Both the position numbers and the translations under genes were made by a program. Shown one piece after another: positions 8,295 to 9,259 of a stretch of 9,259 bases of DNA. Position 1 is the stretch's first letter, and the number at the start of each line of letters is the position of its first letter. The notes under the pieces are model-generated. The model was not told the origin of the DNA, made no database searches, and saw nothing but the letters and a program-made list of their open reading frames with translations. Source of the stretch: Gammaproteobacteria bacterium (GTDB lineage: Bacteria > Pseudomonadota > Gammaproteobacteria > GRL18); contig WTAX01000179.1 of the NCBI GenBank assembly GCA_013139395.1, positions 1 to 9,259 on the forward strand, written 5' to 3'.

Positions 8295-9073
8295 TTTTTG
8301 GTATCCATGCCGTTAAATCAGCTCTTAATTATTGTTCTGATGTTAGCTGCTCTGATTCCGGGAAGGATGACAAACAAAAAGACTCTGAAGAAAAGCATGT
8401 TTCAGTTCTTTTTGTGGATCGCTCTCGAAAAGATAATCGTATTTCTGCGATTATCGAACTGGCCAGAAAAAAATCAGTTAAAGTCACCTTAGTTCAGCGT
8501 AAAAAACTGGACGAAATGACCTCCGGCAATCATCAGGGAGTCGTAGCTCAGAGTAAAGCACCCAAAGTTAAATCAGAAAGCTTCCTTGATGATTTACTGC
8601 AAACACTCGAAGTGCCGCCTTTTTTACTTATTCTCGATGGTGTTCAGGATCCGCATAATCTAGGTGCGTGTTTACGTACGGCTGATGCAGCAGGCATTCA
8701 TGCCATTATTGTGCCTAAAGATCGCTCAGTTTCACTCACCCCTACAGTACGAAAAGTAGCCTGTGGAGCCGATCAAAGTGTACCTCTTATTCAGGTAACT
8801 AATTTGGCTCGAACGCTGAAATTATTAAAAAGCTACCAAATCTGGATCGTCGGTACTGCGGGTGAAACTGAGACAACCATTTATGAAAGTGACCTGAATG
8901 GCCCCTTAGCATTAGTCATGGGGACAGAAGGCAAGGGCATGCGCAGACTCACCCGGGAAAATTGTGATGCGCTGGTAAAAATACCCATGACCGGCAGTGT
9001 TGAGAGTCTCAATGTCTCAGTTGCTACCGGCATCAGTTTATTTGAAGCGGTTCGCCAAAGAGGCAGTAAATGA
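8282..9073 (+). CDS. rlmB: RlmB, 23S rRNA 2'-O-methyltransferase (Gm2251)
   Basis: RlmB (263 residues) uses S-adenosylmethionine to methylate the ribose of a P-loop guanosine in 23S rRNA (G2251 in E. coli). It is a SpoU/TrmH-family enzyme with a trefoil knot. The start MDELIFGIHAVKSAL is typical of the N-terminal substrate-binding domain. The SpoU motifs are all present: motif 1 ILDGVQDPHNLGACLRTAD (117-135, with N126 and R132), motif 2 LVMGTEGKGMRRL (211-223, E216) and motif 3 IPMTGSVESLNVSVATG (234-250). E. coli RlmB is 243 residues; most of the extra length is a hydrophilic Ser/Asp/Lys-rich insertion at about 18-38. The ATG lies inside the rnr 3' end in another frame (13-base overlap), so translational coupling with rnr is likely. 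AGAAG at 8271-8275 may serve as its Shine-Dalgarno. Confidence 0.96.
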   Translation: MDELIFGIHAVKSALNYCSDVSCSDSGKDDKQKDSEEKHVSVLFVDRSRKDNRISAIIELARKKSVKVTLVQRKKLDEMTSGNHQGVVAQSKAPKVKSESFLDDLLQTLEVPPFLLILDGVQDPHNLGACLRTADAAGIHAIIVPKDRSVSLTPTVRKVACGADQSVPLIQVTNLARTLKLLKSYQIWIVGTAGETETTIYESDLNGPLALVMGTEGKGMRRLTRENCDALVKIPMTGSVESLNVSVATGISLFEAVRQRGSK

Positions 9074-9095
9074 TCTCTACAGCTCTTTATATCAT

Positions 9096-9106
9096 AAGGG
9101 AGGGAG
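9096..9106 (+). promoter_or_regulatory. Strong Shine-Dalgarno for the terminal ORF
   Basis: AAGGGAGGGAG at 9096-9106 contains two overlapping GGAG-type anti-16S matches directly before the ATG at 9108. It is the richest ribosome-binding sequence in the window and supports the terminal ORF being a real gene. Confidence 0.65.
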
Positions 9107-9107
9107 C

Positions 9108-9259
9108 ATGTTAAAAATACGCATAGCCGGTTCAGAAAGTGAATTACGTCAGATAGCTCATAAAGCGGGAAGCACTCGTATTAAACGCTTTAAAAGAGAT
9201 AATGGCAAAACGACATTTGCTATTGATGTACAGATCAGTGTTAAAGATTTTCTGGAGAA
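9108..9259 (+). CDS. Partial small protein of unknown function, truncated by window end
   Basis: The frame opens with ATG after a strong Shine-Dalgarno and stays open for 50 complete codons to the edge of the window, so the 3' end is missing. The visible start is MLKIRIAGSESELRQIAHKA. It is followed by a very basic patch (STRIKRFKRDNGK) and then a hydrophobic, possibly beta-strand segment (TTFAIDVQISV) before KDFLE. No signal peptide or membrane segment is seen. The alternation suggests a small alpha/beta fold with a positively charged surface, which might contact nucleic acid, but that is inference. I do not recognise a family. It lies 34 bases after rlmB with no terminator between, so it may be co-transcribed. 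In many relatives rpsF lies in this direction; this sequence does not resemble ribosomal protein S6. Confidence 0.6.
   Translation, partial: MLKIRIAGSESELRQIAHKAGSTRIKRFKRDNGKTTFAIDVQISVKDFLE

Overview
The window looks like chromosomal DNA from a moderately AT-rich gammaproteobacterium. The main reason is gene order: hflK, hflC, a small DUF2065 (YjeT-type) gene, hisZ, purA, rnr and rlmB follow one another on the + strand. This is the Pseudomonas-like version of a conserved gammaproteobacterial block; from memory, enterobacteria have the same block without hisZ. The proteins read as full-length, intact housekeeping genes. The genus cannot be fixed from the sequence.

Layout. Positions 8-502 (minus strand) encode a membrane-anchored, TlpA/ResA-like thioredoxin-fold protein. 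The divergent intergenic region 503-824 holds a 163-bp near-perfect palindrome (568-730) resembling a MITE or large REP-type element, then a good sigma70-type promoter (752-780) for hflK. hflK and hflC overlap by one base (TAATG). They are followed by a 12-bp inverted repeat and then a strong intrinsic terminator. The terminator's T-run ends four bases before the start of the DUF2065 gene, an unusual junction. hisZ, purA and rnr follow with gaps of about 50-60 bases, and a 12-bp stem-loop lies between purA and rnr. rlmB overlaps the end of rnr by 13 bases. A final small gene with a strong Shine-Dalgarno starts at 9108 and runs off the window; I do not recognise it.

How the genes work together. 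HflK and HflC form the membrane SPFH complex that modulates FtsH proteolysis. HisZ is the regulatory subunit for short-form HisG in histidine synthesis, which draws on the same purine pool that PurA feeds toward AMP. RNase R degrades structured RNA, and RlmB methylates 23S rRNA. Apart from hflK-hflC and rnr-rlmB this is a conserved neighbourhood rather than a single pathway.

I found no defence system, CRISPR array, prophage, RNA gene or obvious novel multi-gene system. The parts most worth a second look are the palindrome at 568-730, the terminator abutting the DUF2065 start, the altered borders of the conserved block (no hflX before hflK; an unrecognised ORF after rlmB) and an insertion in RlmB.
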